Origin: Rhodospirillum rubrum ATCC 11170
GTDB lineage: Bacteria > Pseudomonadota > Alphaproteobacteria > Rhodospirillales > Rhodospirillaceae
Reading direction: 5' to 3'
NCBI RefSeq assembly: GCF_000013085.1
Contig: NC_007643.1
Span: 2,403,001-2,467,000 of the forward strand
DNA length: 64,000 bases
Positions 36,746 through 46,670 of the stretch are shown in pieces (position 1 is the stretch's first letter; the number at the start of each line of letters is the position of its first letter). The position numbers were made by a program, and so were the translations under genes. Below the pieces are notes generated by a model. The model did no database searches, was not told where the DNA came from, and saw only the letters and a list, made by a program, of their open reading frames with translations.

Positions 36746-37680
36746 GGCCGCGCTCCTCCGCCACCATTGCCGTCGCCAAGACCAAGCACCCGGCGGAAGT
36801 TGCGGCGCAACGAGGCGCGCGACCCGGGCAGCACCATGGCCACCGCCACCAGCACGGCGGTGATTAAATTGAGATCCTGGGCCTGCAGCCCGATGGAATC
36901 GGCGTTCAAGGCCAGGGCCACGGCCAGACGATACATGATGGCGCCGATGACGCAGGCGATCGAGGCCAGCAGCACCGTGCGCGTCGGCATCACCGCCTCG
37001 CCGCCGATCACCGAGGCCAGACCGACGACGATCACCCCGACGCCCATGGTCACGTCCGCCCCGCCCTGGGATTGGGCGAACAGCGCCCCGGCCAGGGCGA
37101 CCAGACCATTGCTCATCGCCATGCCAAGCACGATGGCGCCAGCCGTCGACACCCCTTGCGCTCCGGCCATGCGGGCATTGGCCCCGGTGGCGCGCATGGC
37201 CAGACCGGCGCGCGAGGCCATGAACAGGTTGAAGGCGATCAGGGCGAGGACGATGACCACCAGCAGAACGGCCGGAATCATCCAGGACCGGGACGGCATG
37301 CCCGGCGCCTCGACAAGCGAGAAGACCGTCGGCTCCATCAGCAAGGCGACATTGGGCCGCCCCATGATCCGCAGATTGACCGAATAAAGGGCGATCATCG
37401 TCAGGATCGAGGCCAGCAAATGCAAGATCCGCAGCTTGACATTAAGAAGAGCGGTGACCGCCCCGGCCATCGCCCCGGCGACGATGGCGATCGCCGTGGC
37501 CAGGAAGGGGTCCCAGCCCGAAACGATCAAAGTGGCCGAAACGGCGCCGCCCAAGGGGAAACTGCCGTCCACCGTCAGGTCCGGGAAGTCGAGGATGCGG
37601 AAAGAAAGGAAAACGCCCAGCGCGACAAGACCGAAAATCAGTCCGGACTCGACGGCGCCGAGAAAGGCGATAAGACTCAC
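36742..37680 (-). CDS. ABC transporter permease (TrpY-like)
   Basis: This 312-residue permease has about nine hydrophobic segments, related to branched-chain-amino-acid-type permeases. Landmarks are VALGVFLSFRILDFPDLTVD near the N-terminus and ALAGALFAQSQGGADVTMG in the centre. Its end overlaps the ATPase start by four bases, and the binding-protein gene lies 135 bases upstream. It probably works as a homodimer, since only one permease gene is present. Confidence 0.9.
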   Translation of the reverse strand: MSLIAFLGAVESGLIFGLVALGVFLSFRILDFPDLTVDGSFPLGGAVSATLIVSGWDPFLATAIAIVAGAMAGAVTALLNVKLRILHLLASILTMIALYSVNLRIMGRPNVALLMEPTVFSLVEAPGMPSRSWMIPAVLLVVIVLALIAFNLFMASRAGLAMRATGANARMAGAQGVSTAGAIVLGMAMSNGLVALAGALFAQSQGGADVTMGVGVIVVGLASVIGGEAVMPTRTVLLASIACVIGAIMYRLAVALALNADSIGLQAQDLNLITAVLVAVAMVLPGSRASLRRNFRRVLGLGDGNGGGGARP

Positions 37681-37815
37681 CGGGGGACTCTCCCAAGGAC
37701 CAGAGGGGCCGCTTTTGCCAAAAGGAACGGCGACCCGCCCGGATCAAACGGCGGTACGGGGGATCATGGCCGGTAAAGACCGCGATCCACCGTCACGGAT
37801 GGTGAAGCGGCGTGA

Positions 37816-38787
37816 TTACTCGATAATTTTGGCCGCGTCGGCGATCATGTCGGGCGGCAGGGTCAGGCCCATGCGCTCGGCCATCGCCGGATTGACGTAA
37901 AGGTCGGTTTTTTGGATCGTCTCGACGGGCATGGTGCGCGGATCAGCGCCGGCCAGCACCCGGGCGACCATGCGGCCGGTCTGCAGGCCAAGATCGTGGT
38001 AGTCAAAGCCGGTCGCCGCCACGGCGCCCCGGGCGACCGAGGCCGTATCGCCGGCGAAAACCGGCAGCTTGTTGTCGATGCCGACCTTGACCACGGCCTC
38101 GAGGGCGGAAATCACCGTATTGTCGGTCGGAACATAGATGGCGTCGACCTTGCCCACCAGATTGCGGGCGGCGCCCAGCACGTCGCTCGACCGCGGCGCC
38201 GTCGACTCGACGATGGTGAAGCCCTGGGCGGGGGCGACCGTCTTCAGGGTCTCGACCAGGGCCACCGAATTGGCCTCGCCGGCATTATAAAGCACGCCGA
38301 CGGTTTTGGACTGCGGCAGGGCCCGGCGGATCATCGCCAGATGGAGCGGCAAGGGCAGCATGTCGCTGCTGCCGGTGACCGGCACGCCGGGATTTTCCAG
38401 CGAGCGCACCAGCCGCGCCCCGACCGGATCGGTCACCGCCGAGAAGATGACCGGAATGCCATTGGCCGAGGCGACGGCGGTCTGCGCCGAGGGCGTGGCG
38501 ATGGCGACGATCACATCGGGTTGTAAACCAACGAACTTCTTGGCGATCTGCGCCGCCGTCCCCACCGATCCTTGCGCGGACTCGAAGGTCCAGGTCAGGT
38601 TTTCGCCAACCTTCCAGCCGGCTTCGGCCAGGGCTTCGCGAACCCCCTCGCGGGCGGCGTCAAGGGCGGGATGCTCAACGATCTGGGTCACGGCGACATG
38701 CTTGACATCCGCCGCACCGGCCTGGGAAACGGGAGCCAAGCCCAGAGCAAGAGCACAGGCGGCGGCGATAACGGAAAGCGGACGCAT
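37816..38787 (-). CDS. ABC transporter substrate-binding protein (TrpX-like)
   Basis: This 323-residue periplasmic binding protein is of the ABC_sub_bind family. A Sec signal peptide (MRPLSVIAAACALALGLAPV, cleaved about residue 25) precedes HVAVTQIVEHPALDAAREGV and DVIVAIATPSAQTAVASANG, VIFSAVTDPVGARLV, GVLYNAGEANSVALVE and AIYVPTDNTVISALEAV, all standard for this family. The start 38787 is preferred over 38799 because ggag stands seven bases before it. It heads the four-gene operon. The ligand is unknown; tryptophan, tyrosine or purine-like compounds are the known precedents. Confidence 0.9.
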   Translation of the reverse strand: MRPLSVIAAACALALGLAPVSQAGAADVKHVAVTQIVEHPALDAAREGVREALAEAGWKVGENLTWTFESAQGSVGTAAQIAKKFVGLQPDVIVAIATPSAQTAVASANGIPVIFSAVTDPVGARLVRSLENPGVPVTGSSDMLPLPLHLAMIRRALPQSKTVGVLYNAGEANSVALVETLKTVAPAQGFTIVESTAPRSSDVLGAARNLVGKVDAIYVPTDNTVISALEAVVKVGIDNKLPVFAGDTASVARGAVAATGFDYHDLGLQTGRMVARVLAGADPRTMPVETIQKTDLYVNPAMAERMGLTLPPDMIADAAKIIE

Positions 38788-39014
38788 GGAGTTCTCCATA
38801 GTGCGCGACGGAGCGGAGCGGTACGGTGCCCGAGGTGGCCCTCGCCGGTCAAGCGTGCTAGATCAAACGGCGCTCATTGAGCACCCTTTAGCGCCAAGAC
38901 TTTGAACGAGAGTCAATAAATTAGAGCGGTACCCCCCGCGGAAAAGCCGCCATCGGCCGTTCCGCTTGCCGCTTTAGCCATATCACCTCCTTTTGTCGAT
39001 GGATTTCCCCAAGA

Positions 39015-40412
39015 ATGACCGCCGCCCCGCGTAAGTCCCGTAAGCGCCCCTCCTCCTCGCCCCTCGAGGCCATCGTCCATGCCCTGGGGGATCGCGGCGA
39101 TGGTCTGGCCCGTCCGGCAAGCGGCGGCGAGCGCTTGTTCTATGTCGCCGGGGCCCTGCCCGGCGAGCGGGTTCGCCTGCGCCCCCAGGGCCGCAAGGGC
39201 GACGGCGAGATCGCCGAGCTGGAGGCCGTGATCGAGGCCAGCGCCGAGCGCGTCGATCCCCCCTGCCCCCATGCCGCGCTCTGTGGCGGCTGCGATCTTC
39301 AGCACCTCGACCCGCCCGCCCTGGCGGACTGGAAGCGCGACAAGGTGGTGCGCGCCCTGGCCCATCGCGGGCTGGGCACGGTCACCGTCGACCAGACGCT
39401 CAGCCTGCCCGCTGGCACCCGGCGCCGGCTGTCGGTGGGCCTGCGCGGCCGCGCCCGTCACGGAGTCTGCGGCTTCTTCGCCCGCGAAAGCCACCGGCTG
39501 ATCGACACCCCCCACTGTTTGCTGCCCACCCCGCCGCTGGCGGCGCTGATGGAGCACCTGCGCCGCGCCCTGCCCGGTTTTCTGGCCCCGGCGGCCGAGG
39601 GCACGGCCCTGATGACCGAAACCGAGACCGGCATCGACCTGCGCCTTGATCTGCCGACCGCGCCCGAACTGACCGGGCGCGAGGCCCTGGCCGCCCTGGC
39701 CGAGGACGCCGATCTCGCCCGGCTGACCCTGACCATCGCCGGTGGATCGGAAGAACCCGTCGCCCTGCGCCGCGCCCCCAAGCTGACTTTGGGCGGAACG
39801 CCGGTTCTGCCGCCGCCCGGTCCCTTCCTTCAGCCCAGCGTTGACGGAGAGCGGGCCCTGACCGATCTGGTGCTTGCCGCCTTCGAGGACTTGCCCGCCG
39901 GCGCGGTGATCGCTGATCTGTTCTGTGGCCTGGGAACCTTCGCCCTGCCGCTGGCCGCCCGGGGCTTCAAGCTGCGCGGCTGGGATATCGAAAGCTCGGC
40001 CATCGGCGCGCTTGGCGCCACCGCCCCGGCCCGGGCCGGCAAGGTCCAGGCCACCACCCGCGACCTCTTCCGCCGACCGCTGGTCGCCGAGGAATTGGCG
40101 GGATGGTCGGGGGTCGTTCTCGATCCGCCGCGCGCCGGAGCCAAGGCCCAGGTCGAAGCCCTGGCGGCGGCCGGTCCGGGCCCGCTTGGCGCCCCGGTGC
40201 GGCCGAGCATTCTGGGGATCGTCGGCGGAGCGCCGGCGGCGGCGGCGACCGGCCCCTCGGTCATCGTCCTGGTGTCGTGCGCCCCGGCCAGCTTCGCCCG
40301 CGACGCCCGCGCCCTGGTCGATGGTGGCTATCGCATCGACTGGGTGCGCCCGGTCGACCAGTTCACCTGGTCCCACCACGTCGAGGTCGTCGCCCGCTTC
40401 AGCCGGGGCTGA
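39015..40412 (+). CDS. RlmD/TrmA-type RNA 5-methyluridine methyltransferase
   Basis: This 465-residue SAM-dependent enzyme methylates uracil C5 in rRNA or tRNA. It has an N-terminal TRAM-like RNA-binding domain (about 15-75), a four-cysteine iron-sulfur motif (CPHAALCGGC plus a later Cys in DTPHCLLP), SAM-binding DLFCGLGTFALPLAARG, the DPPRAGAK motif and the catalytic cysteine in VSCAPASFARD, followed by RPVDQFTWSHHVEVVARF. The start MTAAPRKSRKRPSSSPLEAI follows a weak ribosome site. Whether 23S rRNA U1939 (RlmD-like) or another uridine is the target cannot be decided. It is divergent from the transporter operon. Confidence 0.88.
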   Translation: MTAAPRKSRKRPSSSPLEAIVHALGDRGDGLARPASGGERLFYVAGALPGERVRLRPQGRKGDGEIAELEAVIEASAERVDPPCPHAALCGGCDLQHLDPPALADWKRDKVVRALAHRGLGTVTVDQTLSLPAGTRRRLSVGLRGRARHGVCGFFARESHRLIDTPHCLLPTPPLAALMEHLRRALPGFLAPAAEGTALMTETETGIDLRLDLPTAPELTGREALAALAEDADLARLTLTIAGGSEEPVALRRAPKLTLGGTPVLPPPGPFLQPSVDGERALTDLVLAAFEDLPAGAVIADLFCGLGTFALPLAARGFKLRGWDIESSAIGALGATAPARAGKVQATTRDLFRRPLVAEELAGWSGVVLDPPRAGAKAQVEALAAAGPGPLGAPVRPSILGIVGGAPAAAATGPSVIVLVSCAPASFARDARALVDGGYRIDWVRPVDQFTWSHHVEVVARFSRG

Positions 40413-40424
40413 CCGCGCGACGCC

Positions 40425-40454
40425 GGCCTCCCGCCCTTTCGGGGGAGGGAGGCC
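40425..40454 (+). terminator. Hairpin after the RNA methyltransferase gene
   Basis: The stem ggcctccc with gggaggcc (40425-40432 and 40447-40454) starts 12 bases after the stop. It adjoins the dispersed hairpin element that begins at 40452, exactly as the 8237 hairpin adjoins copy A. Confidence 0.6.
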
Positions 40455-40514
40455 GCTCTCGGATCTTGATAATCAAGCACCCCGTCGGCGCGCTCTGCTC
40501 CAGAGCGCTGGGGA
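40452..40514 (+). repeat. Dispersed intergenic hairpin element, copy B
   Basis: It matches 8267-8330 over its whole length at about 75% identity. The inner hairpin is gcgctct with agagcgc (40490-40508); relative to copy A one base pair has changed on both arms. It ends six bases before the stop codon of the minus-strand histidine kinase gene. Confidence 0.75.
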
Positions 40515-40520
40515 TTTGCT

Positions 40521-43295
40521 TTACCGGGCCTCGCGGCCGCGTTTTTCGCCCGGGGCGGTGGTTGGATCGACCAGGGCTTCCAGGCCGCCGCGCGCCCCTT
40601 CGATGGCGATGCGCAGGAAGGGCAGCAGGGCGCGCGCCGCCTGCGGCCGGTCGGCCTCCTCTTCGATCGCCAGCGACAGGGCCTGGGCGCGACGGGCGCC
40701 GAACTGGCCGGCCATGCCTTTGAGCGCATGAGCGCTGCGCCTGACATCCTGAGCCGATCCATTAGCCATGGTCTTTTCCAAAAGATCGAAATGGCGCGAC
40801 AGATTGGCCATCGCCGAGGTGATCAGCGGCCGCAGGCGGTTGGTGCCCAATTGCTCGGCCAGGGAGGCGAGGACGCTGCCATCAAAGGCCGGCTCCTCCT
40901 CCCAGGCCGCGCGCTTAAGGACCTCGTCGCCGCCGGGTCGGACCTGGGGTCTGGTCTGGCCCGGCCCGGTCAGGCGCTCGATAACCTCGCGCAGGCGCGT
41001 CCAGTCCACCGGCTTGGTCAGCAGATCATCAAGGCCGCTTGCCAGATAGCGGTCGCGATCCTCGGCCCGCACATCGGCGGTCAAGGCAACGATCGGCGTA
41101 TGCGCCGCCGGGCCGGACAGGGCGCGAATGGCCCGGGTGGCATCGGGGCCATCCATTTCGGGCATCTGCATGTCCATCAAGATCAGGTCATAGGGCTCGG
41201 TCGCGGCGCTCACCGCGTCCACGCCCTGGCGACCGTCGGCGGCGGTATCGACGTTATGGCCCGACCGCTCGAGAACGGTGGCGATCAGCAGGCGGTTGGT
41301 GTCGTTGTCCTCGACCAGCAAGATCCGGCGCCCGGCCGGTCGCGGGCCGGGCAGATCCAAAGGATGGCCCAGGCCATGGCCTTCCAGGGAGACGACCTTG
41401 CTGGCATCGCCCCGGGTCAGCGTCACCCGCACCCGGAAGGTCGAGCCCTCGCCCAGCGTGCTATCGATCTCGATGGTTCCGCCCATCATCTCGACCAGAC
41501 GCTTGCAGATGGTCAGCCCCAGGCCGGTGCCGCCGAACCGCCGGGTGGTGGAGACATCGGCCTGGGTGAAGGGGTTGAACAGACGGGCGCGCTGGCGGGC
41601 ATCCATCCCCACGCCGGAATCGATGATGGACAGGGTCAGGGGGATCTGGTCGCCCACCGCCTCTCCCACATCCATGCGGACCTCGACCCCGCCCCGGGCG
41701 GTGAACTTGACGGCGTTGCCCACCAGATTGAACAGAACCTGACGCAAACGGGTGGGATCACCGCGCAGAATGGGCGGGGGGCCTTCGGGCAGCCTGGACG
41801 ACAGCACCAGGCCGCGTTCCGAGGCCTTGGGCAAGAACAGGCCGATCACGTCCTGAAGCACCTCGACCGGGCTGAAGTCGACCACCTCGAGTTCCAATTG
41901 CCCAGCCTCTATCTTGGAGAAATCAAGAACATCATCAAGCAGGCCAAGCAGGGTACGCGCCGAACGCATCAGGGTTCGCCCATATTTTTCCTGTTCCTCG
42001 TTCAGACCCGAGGTCAGCAGAAGGTCGCCCATCCCCAGAATGCCGGTCATCGGCGTGCGGATCTCATGGCTCATCACCGCCAGGAACTGCGATGCGGCCT
42101 GGGTCATCTGATCGACGACATCGGCGCGGAAGACCGGCGCGTCTTCCAGCAGCGGCTCGATCTGGGTCAGCAGGGTCCGCCCATCAGCCTGGCGCATCAG
42201 ATCGTCCGATACCCGCCAGATATCAAGGAAGCGCTGATTCCACGAGATGAGCCGCCACGATAGATCGGCGACCAGAATGCCATCGGGCGAGGTTTCGCGC
42301 TGCGAGGTGAGCACGGCGTTTTGCAGCGACAACCGCGCTTCGGCCGTGCGCCGTCGACCAAGCTGACGCATCAGCTGAATGGTCACCCAGCCATCGGCGA
42401 TCAGCACGGTCGCCACCAGCAATCCCCCCAGGACCATCCAGCCGGACCAGTCGCTGAGCGCGGCGGATTTGGCGATCGTACCGATAACAAGCAGCGGATA
42501 ACCCGACAGCCGCCGCTCATTGAAAATGCGCATCACCCCATCCAGGCTGGATCGGGTGATGCCGCTGCGCCGCTCGACGACCACGCCCTGGCGTTCGGCC
42601 ACGCTGAGAAGCGCCGCGCCGGGATGGAACCCCGCCTCGGGCGCCCGGGCCAGGATCTTGCCGTCGGCAAGGGCAAGGACAACGGTCGCCATGTCGTTTT
42701 CAAGCAAGACGGCGAAGGAGTCATTGAACCGCTTCTGGTCGATCACCGCGGCCACCGCGCCGGCCACGGTGCCGTCGGCGCCGACCAGGGTGCGGCCGAC
42801 GGCGAAAACCCAGGGTCCGCCGTCGGTATCGCTCCGGAAAAGCGGCGTGACCACCATGCCCGGTTCATCGCGCCCGCCAAGCAGGCGATCGGCCATCGGG
42901 AAAACCCGGTCGGTCAGCCGCGGGGGGGCCTTGCCGGCCAGACGAACCCGCCCCCGGGCATCAAGGATGACCACATCGCTGAGCACCGGAAAAAGGATCG
43001 CCTGCTCGCGGACGTAATGGCCAAGCTTCGCCTGATCGTCGGCGGAGGATTCGAACCGATGGTCGACCTCGTCGACGACTCCCGCGATCCGCCCGAACAC
43101 CTGCTCGGAAAAGGCTTTATAGGTCAGGGTATAGCCTTCGGTCACCGAAGCGGCGCGGGCCAGAGAATCCCGATAGGAGATCCAACCCCAGAAGCCGACC
43201 AACAGCGTAATGATCAGACCAAAGGCCACCCCCGAGGCCAGAACCCCGCGGCTCGCGCCATCGGACAGGAAAGTCGGCAATCGGTCCCGGTTCAC
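40521..43295 (-). CDS. Hybrid sensor histidine kinase with receiver and HPt domains
   Basis: This is a 924-residue inner-membrane kinase. The GTG start (43295) is preferred because ggggat precedes it; a TTG at 43319 has no ribosome site. The order is: transmembrane helix 22-40, periplasmic double-Cache-like sensor to about 280, transmembrane helix about 283-304, a short PAS-like segment about 325-385, HisKA with His410 (SHEIRTPM), HATPase (NLVGNAVKFT, DSGVGM, FGGTGLGL), receiver with Asp708 (LILMDMQMPEMDG), and HPt with His856 (SAHALKGMAGQFG). A full internal phosphorelay is thus present. The partner regulator is not adjacent. The PAS segment runs into HisKA without a normal PAC-type half. 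Confidence 0.93.
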   Translation of the reverse strand: MNRDRLPTFLSDGASRGVLASGVAFGLIITLLVGFWGWISYRDSLARAASVTEGYTLTYKAFSEQVFGRIAGVVDEVDHRFESSADDQAKLGHYVREQAILFPVLSDVVILDARGRVRLAGKAPPRLTDRVFPMADRLLGGRDEPGMVVTPLFRSDTDGGPWVFAVGRTLVGADGTVAGAVAAVIDQKRFNDSFAVLLENDMATVVLALADGKILARAPEAGFHPGAALLSVAERQGVVVERRSGITRSSLDGVMRIFNERRLSGYPLLVIGTIAKSAALSDWSGWMVLGGLLVATVLIADGWVTIQLMRQLGRRRTAEARLSLQNAVLTSQRETSPDGILVADLSWRLISWNQRFLDIWRVSDDLMRQADGRTLLTQIEPLLEDAPVFRADVVDQMTQAASQFLAVMSHEIRTPMTGILGMGDLLLTSGLNEEQEKYGRTLMRSARTLLGLLDDVLDFSKIEAGQLELEVVDFSPVEVLQDVIGLFLPKASERGLVLSSRLPEGPPPILRGDPTRLRQVLFNLVGNAVKFTARGGVEVRMDVGEAVGDQIPLTLSIIDSGVGMDARQRARLFNPFTQADVSTTRRFGGTGLGLTICKRLVEMMGGTIEIDSTLGEGSTFRVRVTLTRGDASKVVSLEGHGLGHPLDLPGPRPAGRRILLVEDNDTNRLLIATVLERSGHNVDTAADGRQGVDAVSAATEPYDLILMDMQMPEMDGPDATRAIRALSGPAAHTPIVALTADVRAEDRDRYLASGLDDLLTKPVDWTRLREVIERLTGPGQTRPQVRPGGDEVLKRAAWEEEPAFDGSVLASLAEQLGTNRLRPLITSAMANLSRHFDLLEKTMANGSAQDVRRSAHALKGMAGQFGARRAQALSLAIEEEADRPQAARALLPFLRIAIEGARGGLEALVDPTTAPGEKRGREAR

Positions 43296-43394
43296 ACTAT
43301 CCCCGTCGGATACGAGCAAAGAAGCTGTTTAAACAAAGTGCTCATGATCGGAGATCTTTACAAGCGCGTAGTTTCCGATCCCTTCGCGCACAAA

Positions 43395-43424
43395 AGGCCC
43401 GTTCTCCTTAGGAGAAACGGGCCT
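43395..43424 (-). terminator. Terminator of clpA
   Basis: An almost perfect stem aggcccgttctcct/aggagaaacgggcct (one bulged A) lies 50 bases after the clpA stop. It is followed by four T on the minus strand. Confidence 0.8.
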
Positions 43425-43473
43425 CTCGCAAGTTCAAGAAAAGACCTTAGCAGCCCTGAGACAATAAGGTCGA

Positions 43474-45813
43474 TCAGTCAGCGACCTCTTCGGTGGGTGA
43501 CTCGTCGTTATCGCCCCGTTCCCCCTCTTTCTCGAGAAGGTCCTTGGGCGGCAGATCGAAGAAGGCGAAATCGGGCTTTCCATCCTTGACGCCAACCTTG
43601 ACCCTGCCGCCCTTGGTCAGTTTTCCAAACAACAGCTCTTCGGCCAAAGGTTTCTTGATCGTTTCCTGAATGATCCGCGCCAAGGGCCGCGCCCCCATGC
43701 GGCGGTCGTAGCCCTTTTCGGCCAACCAGCTGCGCGCCTTGTCGGTCAGCTCGATCGTGACATTGCGGTCGGCGAGTTGGGCTTCCAGTTCCATGACGAA
43801 TTTGTCGACCACCATGCCCACGGTTTCCGCCGCCAGATTGGCAAAGGGAATGATGGCATCAAGCCGGTTGCGGAATTCGGGCGAGAACGAGCGCTCGATT
43901 TCCTCGGTGTCATCGCCCGAGCGGGTTTCGCGGCCAAAGCCCATGGCGTTCTTGGCCAGCATCTGGGCCCCCGCGTTGGTCGTCATGATCAAGATGACAT
44001 TGCGGAAGTCGACGTGCTTGCCATTGTGATCGGTCAGCTTGCCGTGATCCATGACCTGAAGAAGAATATTGAAAAGGTCGGGATGGGCCTTTTCGATTTC
44101 ATCAAGCAACAGCACGCAATGGGGCTGCTGGTCCACCGCGTCGGTCAGCAGGCCGCCCTGGTCGAAGCCGACATAGCCCGGCGGGGCGCCGATCAGCCGC
44201 GAAACGGAATGGCGCTCCATGTATTCGGACATGTCGAAGCGGACCAGTTCGATGCCCAGGATGCGGGCGAGCTGGCGGGCCACCTCGGTCTTGCCAACGC
44301 CGGTCGGGCCGCTAAACAGATAATTGCCGATCGGTTTGGTCGGTTCGCGCAAGCCGGCCCGGGCCAGCTTGATGGCGCTGGCCAAAGCCTCGATGGCCTG
44401 ATCCTGACCGAAGACCATGGTCTTGAGGTCGCGCTCCAGGGATTTGAGAACCGCCTGATCGTCGCGCGACACCGATTTCGGCGGGATGCGGGCGATCTTG
44501 GCGACGATCTCTTCGATATCGCGCACGGTCACCGTCTTGCGCCGACGGCTTTCGGGCAACAGCATGCGGGCGGCGCCGACCTCGTCGATGACGTCGATCG
44601 CCTTGTCGGGCAGCTTGCGATCATTGATGTATTTGTTCGATAGCTCGACGGCGGCGCGCACGGCGTCGTTGGTGTAACGCACCTTGTGGTGATCTTCGTA
44701 ATAGGACTTGATGCCGCGCAGGATCTTGACCGTATCCTCGACGCTGGGCTCGTTGACGTCGATCTTCTGAAAACGGCGGACCAGCGCCCGGTCCTTTTCG
44801 AAGTGGTTGCGGAATTCCTTATAGGTGGTCGAGCCGACACAGCGCAGCAGACCCTGGGCCAGGGCCGGCTTGAGCAGATTGGAGGCGTCCATCGAGCCGC
44901 CCGAGGTGGCGCCGGCGCCGATCACCGTGTGGATCTCGTCGATGAACAGCACCGCGCCCTCATAGGCCTCCAATTCGCCGACCACGGCCTTCAGCCGCTC
45001 TTCGAAATCGCCGCGATAGCGGGTTCCGGCAAGCAGGGCGCCCATATCAAGCGAAAAGATCGTGGCGTTGTGCAGAACCTCGGGCACCTCCTTGTGGACG
45101 ATGCGCCGGGCCAGCCCTTCGACGATGGCCGTCTTGCCAACCCCGGGGTCGCCAACCAGCAGCGGGTTGTTCTTGTTGCGACGGCAGAGGATCTGGATCG
45201 TCCGCTCGACTTCCTGATCGCGACCGATCAGCGGGTCGATCTTTCCCTCGGCGGCCTTCTCGTTGAGATTGACGCAATAGGCATCGAGTGCCTCCCGGCC
45301 TTTTTTCACCGTCGCCGTCTCCTCGGATTTGGTTTCCTCGTCGGCGCCGCGCGGAGCGCGGGCTTGGCCGTGGCCGGGGGCCTTGGCGATGCCATGGCTG
45401 ATGTAATTGACGGCATCGAGCCGGGTCATATCCTGCATTTGCAGGAAATAGACCGCGTGGCTTTCCCGTTCGCTAAACAGGGCGACAAGAATATTGGCGC
45501 CGGTCACCTGCTCGCGCCCCGACGACTGAACGTGAATGGCGGCGCGCTGGACCACCCGCTGGAAGCCGGCGGTCGGCTTGGGATCCCCTTCCGGGGCGGC
45601 GACGACCAGACCGGTCAATTCGTGTTCGACGAACTCGGCAAGCTGTTTGCGCAGTTTCTCGACATCCACCGAGCAGGCCTTGAGCACGGAAACCGCGTCC
45701 TGATCATCGACCAGGGCAAGAAGAAGATGTTCGAGAGTCGCATACTCATGTCGACGTTGGGACGCGAGAGCGAGGGCCCGGTGGAGAGTCTGTTCCAGAT
45801 TACGCGACAGCAT
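43474..45813 (-). CDS. clpA: ATP-dependent Clp protease ATP-binding subunit ClpA
   Basis: This 779-residue AAA+ unfoldase feeds substrates to ClpP. The N-domain (about 1-145) begins [20 protein letters not shown] and binds ClpS. The first AAA+ module has Walker A GDPGVGKT (221-228), the second GPTGVGKT (about residue 505) with the [20 protein letters not shown] pore/ATP segment. The C-terminal end is acidic. The start at 45813 has ggagcgggc upstream. Its adaptor ClpS is encoded 238 bases upstream on the same strand; that gap holds no other gene. Confidence 0.97.
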   Translation of the reverse strand: MLSRNLEQTLHRALALASQRRHEYATLEHLLLALVDDQDAVSVLKACSVDVEKLRKQLAEFVEHELTGLVVAAPEGDPKPTAGFQRVVQRAAIHVQSSGREQVTGANILVALFSERESHAVYFLQMQDMTRLDAVNYISHGIAKAPGHGQARAPRGADEETKSEETATVKKGREALDAYCVNLNEKAAEGKIDPLIGRDQEVERTIQILCRRNKNNPLLVGDPGVGKTAIVEGLARRIVHKEVPEVLHNATIFSLDMGALLAGTRYRGDFEERLKAVVGELEAYEGAVLFIDEIHTVIGAGATSGGSMDASNLLKPALAQGLLRCVGSTTYKEFRNHFEKDRALVRRFQKIDVNEPSVEDTVKILRGIKSYYEDHHKVRYTNDAVRAAVELSNKYINDRKLPDKAIDVIDEVGAARMLLPESRRRKTVTVRDIEEIVAKIARIPPKSVSRDDQAVLKSLERDLKTMVFGQDQAIEALASAIKLARAGLREPTKPIGNYLFSGPTGVGKTEVARQLARILGIELVRFDMSEYMERHSVSRLIGAPPGYVGFDQGGLLTDAVDQQPHCVLLLDEIEKAHPDLFNILLQVMDHGKLTDHNGKHVDFRNVILIMTTNAGAQMLAKNAMGFGRETRSGDDTEEIERSFSPEFRNRLDAIIPFANLAAETVGMVVDKFVMELEAQLADRNVTIELTDKARSWLAEKGYDRRMGARPLARIIQETIKKPLAEELLFGKLTKGGRVKVGVKDGKPDFAFFDLPPKDLLEKEGERGDNDESPTEEVAD

Positions 45814-46051
45814 GCCCGCTCCTTTCTTAAACCGGTTTCGACCACGACCAGGACGGGCCGCGATCTGAGGTTGGTGCCGGACCGCCACCCGGATGCCGGA
45901 TCTCTCCGGCGACAACGCCCCCCGCGAGCGGATTTCATCTTGGAAACGCAAGGCTCAAACTTAGGTCCCGATCCATCCCCGACCGGGCCGCGGCGCCCCG
46001 GACCCTAACCGGCCCAAAGGCACCGCCTTTTGACCGACCACAAGGCGCGGC

Positions 46052-46465
46052 CTATTCCTTTTCCAGCGTGCATTGAAGGGGATGCTGGGACCGCCGGGCC
46101 AGATCCATGACCTGACTGACCTTGGTCTCAGCGACTTCATAGGTATAAACCCCACAAAGTCCCACCCCGCGCTGATGAACGTGGAGCATGATATTGGTCG
46201 CTTCCTCGTGGGTCTTGCCAAAGAACCGTTCGAGGACATGCACGACGAATTCCATCGGCGTGTAATCGTCGTTGAGCATCAAAACCCTATACATCGAGGG
46301 CTTCTTCGTCTTCGGCTTGGCCTTGACGACCACGCCCGTTCCCGGTTGACCAGGACCCTGGCCACCGCGGTCGTCGTCGTTTTGATCGTCCCCGCCCTGC
46401 CCGAGGCGGGGAGCCATGTCATGATCGCGTGTGGTCATCTTTGCGCTTTGGCTTTCGGTGTTCAT
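46052..46465 (-). CDS. clpS: ATP-dependent Clp protease adaptor ClpS
   Basis: This 137-residue adaptor has its core domain at about 55-137: [20 protein letters not shown] (N-degron binding pocket with the conserved NDD), [20 protein letters not shown] and a closing helix. ClpS brings proteins with destabilising N-terminal residues to ClpA. The first 50 residues are a disordered, acidic and glycine-rich extension. In-frame starts at 46438 and 46417 would shorten this tail; the ribosome site does not decide. It is the upstream partner of clpA. Confidence 0.95.
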   Translation of the reverse strand: MNTESQSAKMTTRDHDMAPRLGQGGDDQNDDDRGGQGPGQPGTGVVVKAKPKTKKPSMYRVLMLNDDYTPMEFVVHVLERFFGKTHEEATNIMLHVHQRGVGLCGVYTYEVAETKVSQVMDLARRSQHPLQCTLEKE

Positions 46466-46582
46466 ATCCCTGGGATCGTCTCTGCATCATATTGGTAATT
46501 TTTGCCGGCGATAAAGGGCCAAATCGGCGGGTCGTCCCGCAAGGCCCGGCAAGACGGCCAGCAAGCGGGAGCGAGAAAAGGG

Positions 46583-46619
46583 AAAGGCTTCCCACAGGAG
46601 GCCCTGGGGAAGCCTTTTT
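46583..46619 (-). terminator. Rho-independent terminator of the phasin-like gene
   Basis: The stem aaaggcttccc with gggaagccttt (46583-46593 and 46607-46617) is flanked by T-runs in both directions, so it may act on either strand. It lies 54 bases after the phasin-like gene's stop. Confidence 0.75.
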
Positions 46620-46670
46620 CGACCGAAGGTCGTGCCCGGCCAAGTGCCCGCCCCTTACGGGGAAAGGCCC

